Assembly (NCBI GenBank): GCA_902794535.1
Contig: CADBHQ010000004.1
Span: forward strand, 1 to 64,000
Direction of reading: 5' to 3'
Length of the DNA stretch: 64,000 bases
Source: Fibrobacter succinogenes
GTDB lineage: Bacteria; Fibrobacterota; Fibrobacteria; Fibrobacterales; Fibrobacteraceae
A program made the position numbers and the translations under genes. Below the pieces are notes generated by a model. The model did not search any database and was not told the origin of the DNA. It was given only the letters and a program-made list of their open reading frames with translations. How positions within the stretch are numbered: the stretch's first letter is position 1; each line of letters opens with the position of its first letter. Shown here piece after piece: positions 6,932-21,738 of the stretch.

Positions 6932-7572
6932 CCCGCCGTACATTAGATGTCGCGATGGCCGTGCTCACCCTGATATTGATGGGTGGGAACGGTCTTTTTT
7001 ATAATGCTTTCGGCGAAGTGCTGGATAGTGGACTAGTTCACGAAATTTTGGGCGTTGTCTTGTTTATCCTATGGGCGGTTCACATTGTTTGGAATCGCGC
7101 GTGGATCAAGGGCGTGTTCAAAGGCAAATACAACGCTTTGCGAATCTTGCGGACGGTCATTAACGCAGGCGTTATCGTATGCGTTCTGTTCTTGATAATA
7201 AGCGGCGTGATGCTTTCGAACCATGTGTTTGTTTGGCTCGGCATTGAAAGTGGAGCAAGTTTTGCCCGTAACGCCCACATGCTTGCGAGTCACTGGTACC
7301 TTATTTTTGTATCGCTCCATATCGGGCTGCACTTGTCGCTGTTTATCCGTGGAAAGATCGCAACGGGCATAACATTCGCGCTTGCTGCTTACGGAATATA
7401 TGCATTTGCGGCCCGCGGCCTCTGGAAATACCTTGCACTCCAGCAACCATTCTTCTTCCTGGATCTGGAACGCGGCTATTTGCTGTTCGCATTAGACTAC
7501 ATCGCCATCATGGTGCTGTTTGCGATGGCGATGCAATTCGTGATGAAAGTTATGCTTAAATACTCGCGCTGA
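6919..7572 (+). CDS. DUF4405 / cytochrome b-like membrane protein
   Basis: A 217-residue integral membrane protein starting at GTG inside the end of the flavodoxin gene (13-base overlap). Five or so hydrophobic helices are visible. His residues sit in or near membrane segments (LVHEIL, AVHIVW, HMLASHWYLIFVSLHIGLHLSLF), the pattern used by DUF4405 proteins, which resemble membrane-embedded b-type cytochromes. The overlap with an exported flavodoxin suggests it passes electrons across the inner membrane to that flavodoxin. The heme ligation and the partnership are inferred. An ATG at 6955 is a possible later start but would shorten the first helix. Confidence 0.75.
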   Translation: MGKIARRTLDVAMAVLTLILMGGNGLFYNAFGEVLDSGLVHEILGVVLFILWAVHIVWNRAWIKGVFKGKYNALRILRTVINAGVIVCVLFLIISGVMLSNHVFVWLGIESGASFARNAHMLASHWYLIFVSLHIGLHLSLFIRGKIATGITFALAAYGIYAFAARGLWKYLALQQPFFFLDLERGYLLFALDYIAIMVLFAMAMQFVMKVMLKYSR

Positions 7573-7576
7573 TGAG

Positions 7577-7602
7577 ATTGCCGCGCTTCGCTCGCAATGA
7601 CG
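7577..7602. repeat. REP-like hairpin between convergent genes
   Basis: ATTGCCGCG, CTTCG, CTCGCAATGAC form an imperfect hairpin in the 37 bp between the DUF4405 stop and the CDF gene stop. It may serve as a bidirectional terminator, although it lacks a clear T-run. Confidence 0.5.
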
Positions 7603-7609
7603 ACGCGCG

Positions 7610-8722
7610 TTACGATGCGTCTATGTCGGCGTTAATATGCAGATCGTAGCCGGGGTAGGCTTCGCCGATTTCCTTGTAAAGGATGTCTAGGCCTTCTTGC
7701 GGCTTGATTTCGAAATTCATGACTACGTCGAAACGGATTGCTTTTTCTTCGAAGTTTACGTAAAAGCCGTGGAGCTGCAAAGCCCATTCATGTGCTTTTA
7801 CAAGCTTCAAGACGTCGCTGCGGATCTTGGCGGATTCATTGTTCTTGGTGTTGTAGGAATAGACGCCCACGCCCGTCAGAAGTACGCCGGTTTCCTTGTG
7901 CACGCGAGCCTGCACCCTGCGGGTGAGTTCGTCGAGTTCTTCGACTGTCATGGTGTCGGGAAGTTCCAGGTGCACGGAACCGAGGAACTTGTCCGGGCCG
8001 TAATTGTTGAGGATGACATCGTAGGCACCGTGGACTTGCGGTTCTTCGGTGAGCAACGCCTTGATTTTCTTGACCAGGTCGCCGTCGGCGCGCTTGCCTA
8101 GAATGTCGTCCAGTGTCTCGATGAGCATGCCAATACCCGACTTGATGATGAAAGCCGAAATTACGAGGCCCACATAGGCTTCAAGCGAAATTCCCGTGAG
8201 AACGAAGACGATGGCCGAGGCCAGCACCGAAAGGGAGAGGATGGCGTCGAACAGGGCGTCTGCACCCGATGCCACGAGAGCGCCCGAGTTCACGCGTTCG
8301 CCCTGGCGCTTCACGAATTTGCCGAGTACGAGTTTTACCACCACCGCCGAGGCGATAATCACCAGTGAAACGGTGGAGTAGTCCGCTGCTTCGGGGTGGA
8401 TGATTTTCTTGACCGATTCTACGGCCGAGGTACCGCCGGCGTAAAGCACGATTGCCGCAACTACCATTGCACTCAGGTATTCGATTCGACCGTAACCGAG
8501 CGGGTGTTTTTTGTCGGGCAACTTGTTCGAAAGTTTTGCGCCCACAATCGTAATGACCGAGGACAAAGCGTCAGAAAGGTTGTTTACCGCATCGAGCGTC
8601 ACGGCGATGGAGTTTGTGGCGAAGCCGACGAATGCCTTGAATGCCGACAGCACGATATTTGCAGCGATGCCGATGATGCTTGTCCGGACAATGACCTTTT
8701 GACGGTTTTCTGCTTCGTTCAT
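7610..8722 (-). CDS. Cation diffusion facilitator (CDF) metal exporter
   Basis: A 370-residue CDF-family divalent cation/proton antiporter of the inner membrane. TM2 carries DAVNNLSDALSS and TM5 carries ASGADALFDAILS, the positions that hold the transport-site ligands. The N/D set resembles the Mn/Fe-type branch (MntE/YdfM-like) rather than the H/D zinc branch. A C-terminal cytoplasmic domain follows (HGAYDVILNNYGPD, SVHLELPDTM). I chose ATG 8722 (MNEAENRQK) over the longer frame because the latter would overlap the upstream gene. Only 10 bp separate it from the FMN reductase gene, so the two probably form an operon. Mn or Fe specificity is inferred. Confidence 0.85.
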   Translation of the reverse strand: MNEAENRQKVIVRTSIIGIAANIVLSAFKAFVGFATNSIAVTLDAVNNLSDALSSVITIVGAKLSNKLPDKKHPLGYGRIEYLSAMVVAAIVLYAGGTSAVESVKKIIHPEAADYSTVSLVIIASAVVVKLVLGKFVKRQGERVNSGALVASGADALFDAILSLSVLASAIVFVLTGISLEAYVGLVISAFIIKSGIGMLIETLDDILGKRADGDLVKKIKALLTEEPQVHGAYDVILNNYGPDKFLGSVHLELPDTMTVEELDELTRRVQARVHKETGVLLTGVGVYSYNTKNNESAKIRSDVLKLVKAHEWALQLHGFYVNFEEKAIRFDVVMNFEIKPQEGLDILYKEIGEAYPGYDLHINADIDAS

Positions 8723-8732
8723 GTGAAAACTC

Positions 8733-9314
8733 TTAGCGGATGAAGTTCGTATAAATTTTCTTTTCGGCAACAGGCTGCGCAATGCCCGCCTGCTTGCCCG
8801 CTTCGATGCTCTTGAGGAGCCAAGCCATGTTGCGGCCGAGTTCGCGCATAATCTGTACGCCTTCTTCGTCCTTGAGTACGTCTTCGGGACTGGAGCCGTG
8901 GACCATGTTCCAGTAGCGCGAGGTCACCAAGGGCTGCTGCGCGTAGGTGGGGTACTTGTTCAGTGCGTCGAGGGTGGCGCTGGTGCCTGCGCGGCGTGCC
9001 GATGCGACTGTGGCGGCGGGCTTGAAAAGCAGTTCCGCTTCGGCGAGGCCGTAGAGCCTGTCGAGGAACATCAGCATTTCGCCACTGGGTGAGGCGTAGT
9101 AAACAGGAGAGCCGTAGACCACCGCGTCGGCGGACTTCAGAATTTCTTTGGCTTCGTGGACAACAGCTTCCGTTTCGCCCTTGAGCACGCGGCCCCCGAC
9201 AAAGAAGATCTCGGTTTCGATGCCTGCGGCGTTGAGTTCGCTCGCGACAATGTTCAGTGCGGTGTAGGTGCAGCCCTTTTCGCGACGGCTGCCGTTGAAC
9301 AAGACGACTTTCAT
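8733..9314 (-). CDS. NADPH-dependent FMN reductase / flavodoxin-fold protein
   Basis: A 193-residue flavodoxin-fold protein of the NADPH-dependent FMN reductase family. The N-terminal phosphate-binding loop reads FNGSRREKGCTYTAL (residues 5-19) and the flavin-stacking loop is YGSPVYYASPSGEMLMFLDR (about residues 68-87). Family members reduce flavins or quinones, or act in iron-sulfur and metal redox chemistry. It heads a two-gene unit with the CDF transporter. The 147 bp upstream to the GH30 gene hold two diverging promoters and no gene. The substrate is unknown. Confidence 0.85.
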   Translation of the reverse strand: MKVVLFNGSRREKGCTYTALNIVASELNAAGIETEIFFVGGRVLKGETEAVVHEAKEILKSADAVVYGSPVYYASPSGEMLMFLDRLYGLAEAELLFKPAATVASARRAGTSATLDALNKYPTYAQQPLVTSRYWNMVHGSSPEDVLKDEEGVQIMRELGRNMAWLLKSIEAGKQAGIAQPVAEKKIYTNFIR

Positions 9315-9461
9315 GATAAACTCCGGTGAGCTTGATTTTTATACCTGTTGAAAGATACAACATTCTATTGTCATTTTATCAAAGCTAATTCGATTTTAGC
9401 CGTAAATAAAGTGAATTTTTCAACATATTTTATAGTAAGTAAAGTTCAATTGGGAGGTTTT

Positions 9462-10955
9462 ATGACGGTTTCAATAAAGGGATTTTCTCTTTTTGCGGGG
9501 TCCATCGCATTTTGGGGTACTCTTGCCAGTGCTGCTACGATAAACGTTGACATGGACAAAGAATACCAGCGCATCAGTGGCTTTGGAGCCGCTTCGGCAT
9601 GGGCTGGCTCCATCACCGACAAGAACGCCGCCTTCCTTTGGGACTCTACCAGTGGCGCAGGGCTTACGCTGCACCGTGTCCGCATCGCCCCGGACGGCAC
9701 TACCTCCGAAACAAGTATCGCAAAAAAGGCAAGTGAATACGGCGTCAAAGTTTGGGCTGCCCCATGGACATCCAAATACACCGTAAATTACGACGGTGAC
9801 AAAAAGCATTTGGATTTCAATCACGCCCAAGACTGGGCCAACACCATCTTGAAGTTTACGCAAGACATGCGAAATGCTGGTGTTAACTTATATGCAATTT
9901 CGTCGCAGAACGAACCCGACGGCACTGGCGATAACCACTATGAACCCGATGAATTGGCGCGTTGGGTCGGCGACTACCTTGGCCCCACCCTTGATACCAC
10001 GGGCATCAAAATTATTGGTACCGAAGCCATCAACTGGTACGGATTTCCCAATTACAAAAAAGCTTTCTTCAATTATCCCGCTGCCCTGAAATACACGGAC
10101 ATTTTTGGAACGCACGAATATGGCGGAGACCCGGCCGCATACCCTGAAATTCACGAATCCGGCAAGGAATTCTGGGAAACCGAAGTTTATGATCTTGGAA
10201 GTAACAAGGAAGACGTGGGCATGGGAAGTGCGCTCCGCGTTGCAGGCATGATTCACGACGCCCTGACAATTTCGAATATGAACGCCTGGCATTTCTGGTG
10301 GATTTATTCCTGCAGTGAGGCCAGTTGCGGCAACGGAGCCCTCTGGCCGCAAGGACAAGGCAACCCCGACAACGTGGAGCCCACCAAGCGACTCTGGGTT
10401 ATGGGGAACTTCAGCCGTTTCGCACGCCCCGGCTCTTGGAGAATTGATGCCACAAAGAATCCCGAAGCAAATGTAAAAGTCACCGCCTACCGCGACTCCC
10501 TCAAGACGAAAATCGCAGTCGTCATTCTCAATTCCAAGAATGAGGAGTTCAAGGCGGACTTTGACTTCGGAAACACGAAAATTGGAAGTTTCAAGCCCTA
10601 CGTAACCGACGACAACAATAACCTCAAGGAAGGTGACGAAGTTCAGGTTGACGATACAAAGTGCAGTTACAGCGTTCCGGCCCGCAGTGCAACGACAGTT
10701 GAATTCATTCTGTGGCAGGAACCAAAGGTGGAACCGCCCGCAGATTCTACAGAGGCAATTGCCTTCGGGCTTTCTGCTCCCCAAAGCATTCAAAGCTCAT
10801 ATAAGGTATTTAGCCCGCTCGGAGCGTTTGTCGGCGAATTCCAAGCCGGACATATCGGCGATCTCCGCAACGCCATGACAAACGCTGGCTTAAGCCGCGG
10901 CGTGTACATGGTCAAACGTGGCAATGCCAAAACGCAATACATGGTTTTGAAATAG
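9462..10955 (+). CDS. Glycoside hydrolase family 30 (xylanase-type), secreted
   Basis: A 497-residue secreted enzyme with a signal peptide ending LASAA and a GH30 catalytic domain (about residues 25-335), followed by a beta-sandwich (about 340-425). The catalytic acid/base is Glu151 in SSQNEPDG and the nucleophile Glu241 in WETEV; the QRISGFG start is typical. The closest subgroup appears to be GH30_8-type glucuronoxylanases, which cut xylan and suit a plant-cell-wall degrader. Subgroup and substrate are inferred. The last 65 residues (YKVFSPLGAFVGEF to QYMVLK) resemble a type IX-style C-terminal sorting domain. The start at 9462 follows a GGAGG ribosome binding site; the longer frame from 9348 is unlikely. 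Confidence 0.87.
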   Translation: MTVSIKGFSLFAGSIAFWGTLASAATINVDMDKEYQRISGFGAASAWAGSITDKNAAFLWDSTSGAGLTLHRVRIAPDGTTSETSIAKKASEYGVKVWAAPWTSKYTVNYDGDKKHLDFNHAQDWANTILKFTQDMRNAGVNLYAISSQNEPDGTGDNHYEPDELARWVGDYLGPTLDTTGIKIIGTEAINWYGFPNYKKAFFNYPAALKYTDIFGTHEYGGDPAAYPEIHESGKEFWETEVYDLGSNKEDVGMGSALRVAGMIHDALTISNMNAWHFWWIYSCSEASCGNGALWPQGQGNPDNVEPTKRLWVMGNFSRFARPGSWRIDATKNPEANVKVTAYRDSLKTKIAVVILNSKNEEFKADFDFGNTKIGSFKPYVTDDNNNLKEGDEVQVDDTKCSYSVPARSATTVEFILWQEPKVEPPADSTEAIAFGLSAPQSIQSSYKVFSPLGAFVGEFQAGHIGDLRNAMTNAGLSRGVYMVKRGNAKTQYMVLK

Positions 10956-10991
10956 CCCAATTCAAGATATAGGGTTAGTTAAAGTAAAAAA

Positions 10992-11013
10992 CGCAGGCTC
11001 GATTGAGTCTGCG
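10992..11013. terminator. Bidirectional terminator between GH30 and carB
   Basis: CGCAGGCTC, GATT, GAGTCTGCG hairpin with TTTT on the plus side and a T-rich run (TTTTTTAC) on the minus side. It can end both the GH30 gene and the carA-pyrG-carB operon. Confidence 0.8.
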
Positions 11014-11036
11014 CTTTTGGTATTAAAGGGCGTGGT

Positions 11037-17124
<6,088 letters not shown>

Positions 17125-17128
<4 letters not shown>

Positions 17129-17292
17129 AATGTACTCGTTGTGTAGTTAAAATCCGGATAAAAATAAAGGCAAAAGCCAGAAGCTTTTGCCAAACGATAA
17201 AGACGATAAAAAACAGAAAAAAGGAAAATTTTGTGAAATCCAGAGAGCGTCACCTGGTTTCGTTGCGAGATTCCTGCAACGGCGGTACTCAT
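17125..17292 (-). CDS. Putative leader peptide of carA operon (55 aa)
   Basis: A short ORF (MSTAVAGISQRNQVTLSGFH...) with a good ribosome binding site (GAGG five bases before the ATG). It reads through the U-rich tract as FLFSVFYRLYRL, continues across the terminator hairpin and ends with a TGA inside the carA ATG. This is the geometry of the E. coli pyrBI and pyrE leaders, where the ribosome's closeness to a UTP-starved, paused polymerase decides whether the terminator forms. An in-frame upstream ATG at 17322 (65 aa) lacks a clear ribosome binding site. The peptide itself need have no function. Confidence 0.6.
17161..17191 (-). terminator. Attenuator terminator in carA leader
   Basis: Perfect 9-bp stem (GGCAAAAGC / GCTTTTGCC) with a 5-base loop, followed on the minus strand by TTTATTTTTA. 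It lies inside the leader ORF and 33 bases before the carA start. It therefore sits between the promoter and the structural genes and cannot serve glnN, which has its own terminator at 17430. Confidence 0.8.
17204..17281 (-). promoter_or_regulatory. Pause hairpin and U-rich tract of the carA attenuator
   Basis: On the minus strand a CGTTGC/GCAACG hairpin (17261-17281) is followed by a transcript segment very rich in U (about 17204-17231, including runs of five to six U). In the pyrBI system such a segment makes RNA polymerase pause when UTP is low, letting the leader ribosome catch up and prevent the terminator at 17161-17191 from folding. Confidence 0.55.
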
Positions 17293-17429
17293 GTGTGCCT
17301 CGATGGATTCCGATGTTTTCATCGGGCTCAAAATATAGTAATTCTTTATTCTGTGTTGAAGGGGAATTTTAGAAGATTTTTTTAAGAGCACACGCTGTTT
17401 CACTTTTTGTAAAATTTGCCTTTTTAAAA

Positions 17430-17460
17430 GCAATCCGCCGGCGCGAGGCCGACGAATTGC
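17430..17460 (-). terminator. Terminator after glnN
   Basis: GCAAT...ATTGC hairpin with a GC-rich inner stem and two mismatches, followed by TTTT on the minus strand, 38 bases past the glnN stop. The stretch from here to the carA leader holds the carA promoter region. Confidence 0.75.
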
Positions 17461-17498
17461 ATTTTTGAGGTTCGGATTATTATGAGTAATTTGAGAAA

Positions 17499-19619
17499 TT
17501 AGTAGATGAAGAGCATTTCTCTGTACTTCGGCAGCGGCCACTTTTCGTCGGGCACGATGCTTTCGATCTTGTCCACGATAATGCGGAGGTTTGCCATAGC
17601 GTCGAGAATGACTTCGTGCTTTTCGCCGAGAGCGGTTTCCATCTGGGCGACTGCGGCATCAAGTTCCTTGAGCTTTTCGCCGAGTTCGCGAGCGTAACCG
17701 TCTACAGCATAGAAACCCTGGCCCTTAGCTAACTCGTTGGTCTTCAATGCGTTAGAGTATGCACAGAGCACCTGCGGAAGCACCACGTTCTTTGCGATAT
17801 CGAATGCAATCTTGCCTTCGATATGAATCTTCTTGTGGTAATCTTCCATGTTGACTTCGTAACGGGAGTCGAGTTCGCGCTTGTTGAACACGCCATACTT
17901 TTCGAACAGGGCCACATTTTCCTTCTTGTTGAGAGCCTGGAGGGCTTCCATGGTGGTGCGGATGTTCGGAAGGCCGCGCTTGGTTGCTTCTTCCACCCAT
18001 TCGTCGGTGTAGCCGTTGCCGTTGAAGATGACGCGCTTGTGTTCTTTGACGATCTTCTGCAACAGGTTCTGCAGTTCTTCGTGGAACTTGTCGGCCGGAA
18101 CATTGGCGAGTTTGTCGGCGATGAGGTCGAAGGCTTCGGCCACAATCGTGTTGAGGATGACGTTCGGTTCGGAGCAGCTCTGGCTAGAACCCGGAGCACG
18201 GAATTCGAACTTGTTGCCGGTGAAGGCGAAGGGCGATGTACGGTTACGGTCGGTAGCGTCGCGCGGGAGCGGCGGGAGCGTGTCAGAACCGAGCTTCAGG
18301 GCACCGGCCTGCTTGCTGGACTTCGGATCGCCCTTTTCAAGCTGATCGATGACGTCGGCGAGCTGGTCGCCGAGGTACATGGAGATGATTGCCGGAGGAG
18401 CTTCGTTGGCACCGAGACGGTGGTCGTTACCGGCGCTAGCAACAGCCATACGGAGCAAGTCGGCGTGGGTGTCGACAGCGTAGATCACAGCGCAGAGCGT
18501 GGTGAGGAAGATGGCGTTCTGGTGCGGGTCCTTGCCCGGGTTCAAAAGGTTGGTCTTGCCGTAGTTCACGGACCAGTTGTTGTGCTTACCGGAACCGTTG
18601 ATGCCGGCGAACGGCTTTTCGTGCAGCAGGCAAACGAGACCGTTGCGGTCAGCAACCTGACGGAGCACTTCCATAATCTGCATGTTGTGGTCGCAAGCGA
18701 GGTTCACTTCTTCGAACATCGGAGCAAGTTCGAACTGGGCCGGGGCGACTTCGTTGTGGCGGGTCTTGGCCGGAATGCCGAGCTTCCAGAGTTCCTTTTC
18801 CACTTCGTTCATGAAGTTCAAAATGCGTGCCGGAATGCTACCGAAGTAGTGGTCTTCCATCTGCTGGTGCTTTGCCGGAGCGGCACCGAACAAGGTGCGG
18901 CCTGCCTGGTACAGGTCCGGGCGCTGCAGGTAGAAGCGCTTGTCGATCAGGAAGTATTCCTGTTCGGCACCGAGAGTGACGGTGACCTTCTGCTGGGCAA
19001 CGCCGAAGAGACCCATGAGGCGGTCGGCAGACTTCTGGAGGGCCTGAATAGAACGGAGGAGCGGAGTCTTCTTGTCCAAGGCTTCGCCAGTATAGCTACA
19101 GAAAGCGGTCGGGATGCAGAGCGTTGCACCGTTGCCGTGACGCTTGATGAAGGCCGGAGAGGTTGGATCCCAAGCGGTATAGCCGCGGGCTTCGAAAGTA
19201 GAACGGAGGCCGCCGCTCGGGAAAGAAGATGCGTCCGGTTCGCCGACGATCAGGTTCTTGCCGCTGAAGGCGAGGATTGCCTTGCCATCTTCGGGTTCGA
19301 GGAAGGAGTCATGCTTTTCGGCGGTGGAACCGGTAAGAGGCTGGAACCAGTGAGTAAAGTGAGTTGCGCCGCGGTCGATAGCCCACTTTTTCATGGCGTG
19401 GGCAACTTCGCCAGCGATGCTCGGGTCAAGCGGTGCGCCGCCATCGATAGTGGCGAAGAGCTTCTTGCAAATGTCCTTGGGAAGATATGCGCGCATGGCC
19501 TCGGCGTTGAAGACGTCTTCGCCGTAGAAGTCGATGTTTGCGGGTGCTGCGGGAAGGTTGGCACCAGCGTTTTCGCTGGCGATTTCCTTGATAGCTTTTA
19601 ATCTGTATTCGTTGCTCAT
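17499..19619 (-). CDS. glnN: Glutamine synthetase type III
   Basis: A 706-residue type III glutamine synthetase, the long form (about 700 residues versus about 450 for GSI) known from Bacteroides and rumen bacteria. It condenses ammonia and glutamate using ATP and is the main route of ammonia assimilation together with GOGAT (gltB starts at 61666). Family motifs include [29 protein letters not shown], the ATP/glutamate-site sequence [10 protein letters not shown] and the [10 protein letters not shown] region. The start has AGGAG upstream. A sigma-54 promoter element lies about 40 bases before the start, and a terminator follows, so it is monocistronic. N-limitation control is inferred. Confidence 0.95.
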   Translation of the reverse strand: MSNEYRLKAIKEIASENAGANLPAAPANIDFYGEDVFNAEAMRAYLPKDICKKLFATIDGGAPLDPSIAGEVAHAMKKWAIDRGATHFTHWFQPLTGSTAEKHDSFLEPEDGKAILAFSGKNLIVGEPDASSFPSGGLRSTFEARGYTAWDPTSPAFIKRHGNGATLCIPTAFCSYTGEALDKKTPLLRSIQALQKSADRLMGLFGVAQQKVTVTLGAEQEYFLIDKRFYLQRPDLYQAGRTLFGAAPAKHQQMEDHYFGSIPARILNFMNEVEKELWKLGIPAKTRHNEVAPAQFELAPMFEEVNLACDHNMQIMEVLRQVADRNGLVCLLHEKPFAGINGSGKHNNWSVNYGKTNLLNPGKDPHQNAIFLTTLCAVIYAVDTHADLLRMAVASAGNDHRLGANEAPPAIISMYLGDQLADVIDQLEKGDPKSSKQAGALKLGSDTLPPLPRDATDRNRTSPFAFTGNKFEFRAPGSSQSCSEPNVILNTIVAEAFDLIADKLANVPADKFHEELQNLLQKIVKEHKRVIFNGNGYTDEWVEEATKRGLPNIRTTMEALQALNKKENVALFEKYGVFNKRELDSRYEVNMEDYHKKIHIEGKIAFDIAKNVVLPQVLCAYSNALKTNELAKGQGFYAVDGYARELGEKLKELDAAVAQMETALGEKHEVILDAMANLRIIVDKIESIVPDEKWPLPKYREMLFIY

Positions 19620-19659
19620 GGCAATCTCCTATTATGTTTTTTGTTTTCGGTGCCATAGA

Positions 19660-19675
19660 AGCAAAACGCGTGCCA
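19660..19675 (-). promoter_or_regulatory. Sigma-54 (-24/-12) promoter of glnN
   Basis: Minus strand reads TGGCACG-CGTT-TTGCT, a full match to the sigma-54 consensus TGGCACR-N4-TTGCW. It ends about 40 bases before the glnN start. Confidence 0.8.
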
Positions 19676-19680
19676 AAGTC

Positions 19681-19717
19681 AAAAAATGGCGATTTCTTTG
19701 CAGAATCGCCATTTTTT
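19681..19717. terminator. Terminator after the FISUMP gene
   Basis: Hairpin with arms AAAATGGCGATT and AATCGCCATTTT, bordered by A and T runs on both sides. It ends the gene at 19763-21001 and lies just upstream of the glnN promoter. Confidence 0.8.
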
Positions 19718-19762
19718 AGCCTGTTACAAAAAATCGGAGTTTTTCAGAAATTGAAAAAATGT

Positions 19763-21001
19763 TTATTCGTTTACGGAATCTGTAAAATCGGAAGGCGTAT
19801 TTTCAAAACTGGGTGGGTCGTCTGCTTGGATACAGCGGACAAAATGGTAGTTTTCGGGGCAAAGCATGGCTTCGCAGTAGTCTGCACCACCAAATCTGTA
19901 AAACCTTAAAGGCTTGACCTCGACATTGCCGTTTTCATCGGGCCAAAGGGGGATATCCTTTGCATCTGCGGTCCAATAAGAGGCAAAAGCGAACAATTCG
20001 CCGCTTTCTTCGATACATTGCTGGTCGTAATAACGGCGTGTCAGTCTAGAGAAGTTCAGGCCGTAGACATTGGTCGGATAAAAGAATTCTTCGACGTCGG
20101 TCTTGAGGGCTGGATCGGTGCTGGATTTACCTTTTTCGTAAATCGCGTAAAATGGCTTGTGGTTTGCGGCCGAGAAAAGGTCGTCATAGGTCGCCGATGC
20201 AGGGAGCTTATCCTTGATGCTTGCAAATTCGGCTTCGGTCGGGAGTCTCCAGCCTTCGGGGCAAATTCCGTTATCGATGTCAGATTCCGGGTATTCTAGG
20301 CCCGCATCGATAGGCAGTCTCAAATTCGGCTTGGTGGGGTCGGCAAAGGGCCTGCTTCCGGGAGTCTTGTAGCGTAAATCCTCCGACATCCAGGTTTGGT
20401 CGCCGATGCTGACTGTTCCGTAGATGTGTCCGTCGCGCGGGTCGGTCATTTGGCCTGCTTTTAGCTTACGCGGGAGTCTCGGGAAACCCCAGAACTTGAC
20501 TAAGGCGATGCAGAGGTCTTGATAAAGCTTGCCTGGGTAAATGCTTTCGATTTCAATGATAATCTTATAAACATTCTTGAGCGGCTTTTCAAAGACGATG
20601 ATGTCGGGGCGATGGATTTTGTAGCTGCCCCATCTGGGTTGGGCAAGCGTGTACGACTTTACAAGATTGTCTGTGCTGTTCTGGTAAATTCGGATGTTCT
20701 GGGCGAGGCTGTAGTTCGTGTAAGACGATGAATCGCGCATGTACCCGTTATAAATGGTAATGACGTCGAGTTCCTGAGCCTCTACGAGAAATTCCAAAGT
20801 GATGGGCTTGTTATTGAACTTGGCTGCCCAAACCTGAAAGAACGGGTGTACGTTCTTTTTCATGATCATGTTTTCGGGGCGGTAGCTCTTTTGGCCAAGG
20901 TCAGGTAAAGTGGCAGACGCCTTGATTCCGTTTATGGGGATAGAGGTAATCGCATGAGACAAAGAAACAGCGACTAAAACGGCAATCAAAAAACGTAACA
21001 T
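19763..21001 (-). CDS. Secreted FISUMP protein with N-terminal glycan-binding-like domain
   Basis: A 412-residue secreted protein with a signal peptide ending SLSHA. Residues about 20-165 resemble the discoidin-like NADase-type glycan-binding domain (NIRIYQNSTDNL, IEIESIYPGKLYQDLCIALVKFWG). A FISUMP domain follows from about residue 185, with its hallmark DPRDGHIYGTVSIGDQTWMS, then CPEGWRLPTEAEF, YWTADAKD and a C-terminal FVRCIQ. No lipobox is seen. Function is unknown; surface or periplasmic recognition of glycans is inferred from the N-terminal domain. It is a single gene divergent from the DUF1007 gene; the 133-bp AT-rich gap between them must hold both promoters. Confidence 0.82.
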   Translation of the reverse strand: MLRFLIAVLVAVSLSHAITSIPINGIKASATLPDLGQKSYRPENMIMKKNVHPFFQVWAAKFNNKPITLEFLVEAQELDVITIYNGYMRDSSSYTNYSLAQNIRIYQNSTDNLVKSYTLAQPRWGSYKIHRPDIIVFEKPLKNVYKIIIEIESIYPGKLYQDLCIALVKFWGFPRLPRKLKAGQMTDPRDGHIYGTVSIGDQTWMSEDLRYKTPGSRPFADPTKPNLRLPIDAGLEYPESDIDNGICPEGWRLPTEAEFASIKDKLPASATYDDLFSAANHKPFYAIYEKGKSSTDPALKTDVEEFFYPTNVYGLNFSRLTRRYYDQQCIEESGELFAFASYWTADAKDIPLWPDENGNVEVKPLRFYRFGGADYCEAMLCPENYHFVRCIQADDPPSFENTPSDFTDSVNE

Positions 21002-21134
21002 GTAACCCCAAACTAAAAGACGAGAGGAAAATATAAAAAACGCTAATTCAATATATATAAGGATTTTTTGCGAATAAGATTAAAAAAAGGTAAAATTTTG
21101 TTTTATATATTTAGATTGAAATTGAGGTTAAATT

Positions 21135-21725
21135 TTGCGAAGGCGTCTAGCTTATTTTTTGCTGTTATTGACTGGCTTGGCTGTCATGGCCGAGGCGCAT
21201 CCGCACGTGTTTGCCGATGTGTCTATTAAGGCTGTATTCAGTCAAGATGCCTTTACAGGGGTCCAAAATCATTGGTCCTTTGACGAGGTGTACAGTGCAG
21301 CCATGTTTGCTTCGGCAGATGAAAATGGCGACAGTAAAATTACAGGGAAAGAAATTGACGAGGTAAAAAAACTCGTGCTCGACCCGTTGCAGCAAAGCGG
21401 CTATTTTAACTATGTAACGGTTGATAGTAAGTTCCTGCCAGTCCGAAAAATCGAAGGCTTTTCTGCTGCAATGAAAAACGGAAAACTGGTGTTGGACTTT
21501 AAGGTTGTATTCTCGATTCCGGCAACTTCGGATTACACGATGCTTGTGATTGTAATCAGTGACCAGACGAATTATATCCAGATGACGACGGATATGGAAA
21601 ACGCGGATGTCGATGCGCCTGATGGGTTGGATGTCGAATTCTTTCCTGACGAGGTTCGCGGGCTGACGCTGTTCCGTGCTTTCAGAAGCGATACGGAAGG
21701 TCTTTTTTTAAGGTTTAAAAAGTGA
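21135..21725 (+). CDS. DUF1007 family periplasmic protein
   Basis: A 196-residue exported protein starting at TTG with GAGG seven bases upstream. The signal peptide ends MAEA and is followed by HPHVFADVSIKAVF, the conserved HPHxF start of DUF1007 proteins, with an acidic EF-hand-like segment (DENGDSKITGKEID, residues 58-71). DUF1007 proteins are encoded beside NicO/RcnA-type nickel-cobalt transporters, as here (14 bp gap), and are thought to handle the metal in the periplasm. The metal is not determined by sequence. The His-rich start could be a metal ligand. Confidence 0.82.
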   Translation: MRRRLAYFLLLLTGLAVMAEAHPHVFADVSIKAVFSQDAFTGVQNHWSFDEVYSAAMFASADENGDSKITGKEIDEVKKLVLDPLQQSGYFNYVTVDSKFLPVRKIEGFSAAMKNGKLVLDFKVVFSIPATSDYTMLVIVISDQTNYIQMTTDMENADVDAPDGLDVEFFPDEVRGLTLFRAFRSDTEGLFLRFKK

Positions 21726-21738
21726 TGGTTGGTGCTTT

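Noticed and set aside
17823..19601. 592-codon plus-strand frame
   Set aside because: Shadow of glnN.
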